Shown: positions 62,846 through 64,000 of the stretch, in pieces
Layout of the letters: each line of letters starts with the position of its first letter
How positions within the stretch are numbered: position 1 is the first letter of the stretch
Origin: Mugil cephalus
Taxonomy: Eukaryota > Chordata > Actinopteri > Mugiliformes > Mugilidae
Length of the DNA: 64,000 nt
Direction of reading: 5' to 3'
Assembly (NCBI RefSeq): GCF_022458985.1
Contig: NC_061783.1
Coordinates: 62,001 to 126,000, forward strand
The notes under the pieces: model-generated
What the model saw: only the letters and a program-made list of their open reading frames with translations
Told to the model about the DNA's origin: nothing
The model's database searches: none
Made by a program: the position numbers and the translations under genes

Positions 62846-63565
62846 GGTCAGAATGAACGAGTTATGCGTTGAACCAGGCCATCTTGCCACGATGTTAGTG
62901 AGCTGCATTTGCGCATCACATATTATTTATGGAATGAAAATGTTTCCTGTAGACAAAAACAAATTCATCCTGTGATGGCTCTTTTATAGTATGTGTGTGC
63001 AGCCAATAGCTCTGATTACATTAGGGAAACTGGCTCTTGCTGTAAACTGCGCTTTAATGTTGGCCTGTTCAACAGCATTGTATGGGAATTTGATGTAGCT
63101 ATCTGGATGACATTCTGATGATGCCGTCCCACACAGCTGGCATGGCTCGGGCCAGTTCAGGTTGGAAAGCCTTTGTTGCCAGCAACCCCAAAGTGGTCAG
63201 CACCTGTGTGGGCACGGACAACCCCTGGCTCCGCACTGTGTCGTGCTCTGGGGCTGTAGCTCTGCCCACAGCTCCAGTAATACTGACCTCGCTAAACGAA
63301 AACGACTCATGAGCCACTTGTCGTCGTTTGCAAGTAAATCTTCGCGTTTTCTAAATACTGTCTCACGCCCAATGTTGCCATTTGCGAGATCTTCTAACAA
63401 AGCCAAGGCTGCCATTGTTAATACCATTTTCTTCATCTTCATCACTTTGTGCATACTTTTATTTCCATCCATGGTTACAAACACGTGTGTTAATTGTGCA
63501 TTAATGTGTCTCCGATGTGCACATCGCTCCGAGAACTACTTGATTTATCATTATTGACAATTACT
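62846..63565 (-). pseudogene. PIF/Harbinger transposase pseudogene, copy 2 (inverted)
   Basis: Minus strand from about 63475: MDGNKSMHKVMKMKK, MVLTMAALALLEDLANGNIG, LANDDKWLMSRFRLARSVLL, then TTLGLLATKAFQPEL, RAMPAVWDGIIRMSS, NAVEQANIKAQ and RWPGSTHNSFILT-like text ending at about 62846. A 30-bp deletion removes the RSGVCRSTLT block. It abuts copy 1 tail to tail. Homology between the copies extends upstream into the leader (AAGTAGTTCTCGGAG at 60667 and 63525). Confidence 0.82.
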
Positions 63566-64000
63566 AATGTTTAATTTCTTAATGAGGTATTATTAGTGTT
63601 TAATAGGCTTTTCTATGCAGTACCATACATGTGGGGTTATTCTTTTCATACTAAGAAATAATAGTATCAATTAGTTTTAGTATAAAAGTAACAATAAAAA
63701 TATAAGTTTTTTTTTTTTTCTTCCACTCATCGTGGCACCCACTGGACGGCACCCTTAGCATTTGCCTATACTGCCTATGCCACGGGCCAGCCCTGCCTGA
63801 AGTAACTGAGCGTAGATGCCCCTCTGTGTAAAACGGTATGGCCATTTTATCGTTAGATCTTCAATGGAGGATGCTGGCATTTGATTTATGTGGATACGAT
63901 GAGGACTGTAGGTCGTTTCCATGACATGTATCACCTCCACCCCCTGTCCTCCATTCAAGCCCTCTTGTTTGTAAATGTTTTCAATTCGATAACGCTTCTC
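63566..64000 (-). other. hAT-like terminus and an unassigned 67-codon frame
   Basis: Reverse of 63720-63797 gives CAGGGCTGGCCCGTGGCATA then GGCAGTATAGGCAAATGC, a known hAT-type terminal repeat. The minus frame 63958-63755 contains IEDLTIKWPYRFTQRGIYAQ, which looks protein-like and recalls transposon-borne fish ORFs, but I cannot name it. It runs off the window edge. Confidence 0.4.

Overview
This window looks like chromosomal DNA from a ray-finned (teleost) fish. It holds two conserved vertebrate genes with canonical GT-AG introns, in a background made almost entirely of fish-type transposable elements: Tc1, hAT, PIF/Harbinger, piggyBac-like, BEL/Pao, L2/CR1/Rex1-like, L1/Tx1-like, an RTE-like tail family and an R4/Dong-like LINE. 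The long intergenic and intronic stretches, microsatellites and absence of operons all fit. No bacterial or viral replicon is present.

Layout. 1-2056: a 51-53 bp satellite running in from the left edge and ending in an inverted monomer. 2.3-5.9 kb: L2-like and BED/hAT remnants. 5.9-8.8 kb: a candidate minus-strand non-coding gene with a TATA/5'TOP-like start, several very short exons, and two intronic RNAs that fold as H/ACA snoRNAs. 9-24 kb: repeats, including an A/B composite repeat, tandem repeats, an L1-like tail, Tc1 pieces, a BEL/Pao pol fragment split by a smaller transposon, LINE reverse-transcriptase fragments, and a solo LTR with its target duplication. 24.87-42.48 kb: chtop (minus strand, five coding exons, 240 codons). 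Its 2 kb third intron holds a full-length dead Tc1. Its 13.8 kb second intron holds a dead Tc1 next to a dead hAT, R4-like and L1-like LINE pieces, and a non-autonomous hAT (8-bp target duplication) that carries both a piggyBac-like MITE and an almost intact Tc1. 42.5-50.6 kb: more repeats, including a 789-bp Harbinger derivative with TTA duplications. 50.71-57.08 kb: snapin (plus strand, four coding exons, 129 codons) with a 993-bp TIR element in its first intron. 57-64 kb: L1-like and piggyBac-like fragments and two Harbinger transposase pseudogenes arranged tail to tail.

chtop and snapin are also neighbours in human 1q21.3 (established knowledge), so their linkage here is conserved synteny. 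Here they are divergent, about 8.2 kb apart between start codons. Their products act in different places: Chtop in mRNA export and arginine-methylation-linked chromatin work, Snapin in BLOC-1/BORC and SNARE-linked vesicle traffic.

Exon-intron structures were deduced by eye from splice signals, reading-frame continuity and family recognition. No search or folding program was run. All transposase and reverse-transcriptase genes in the window look defective.
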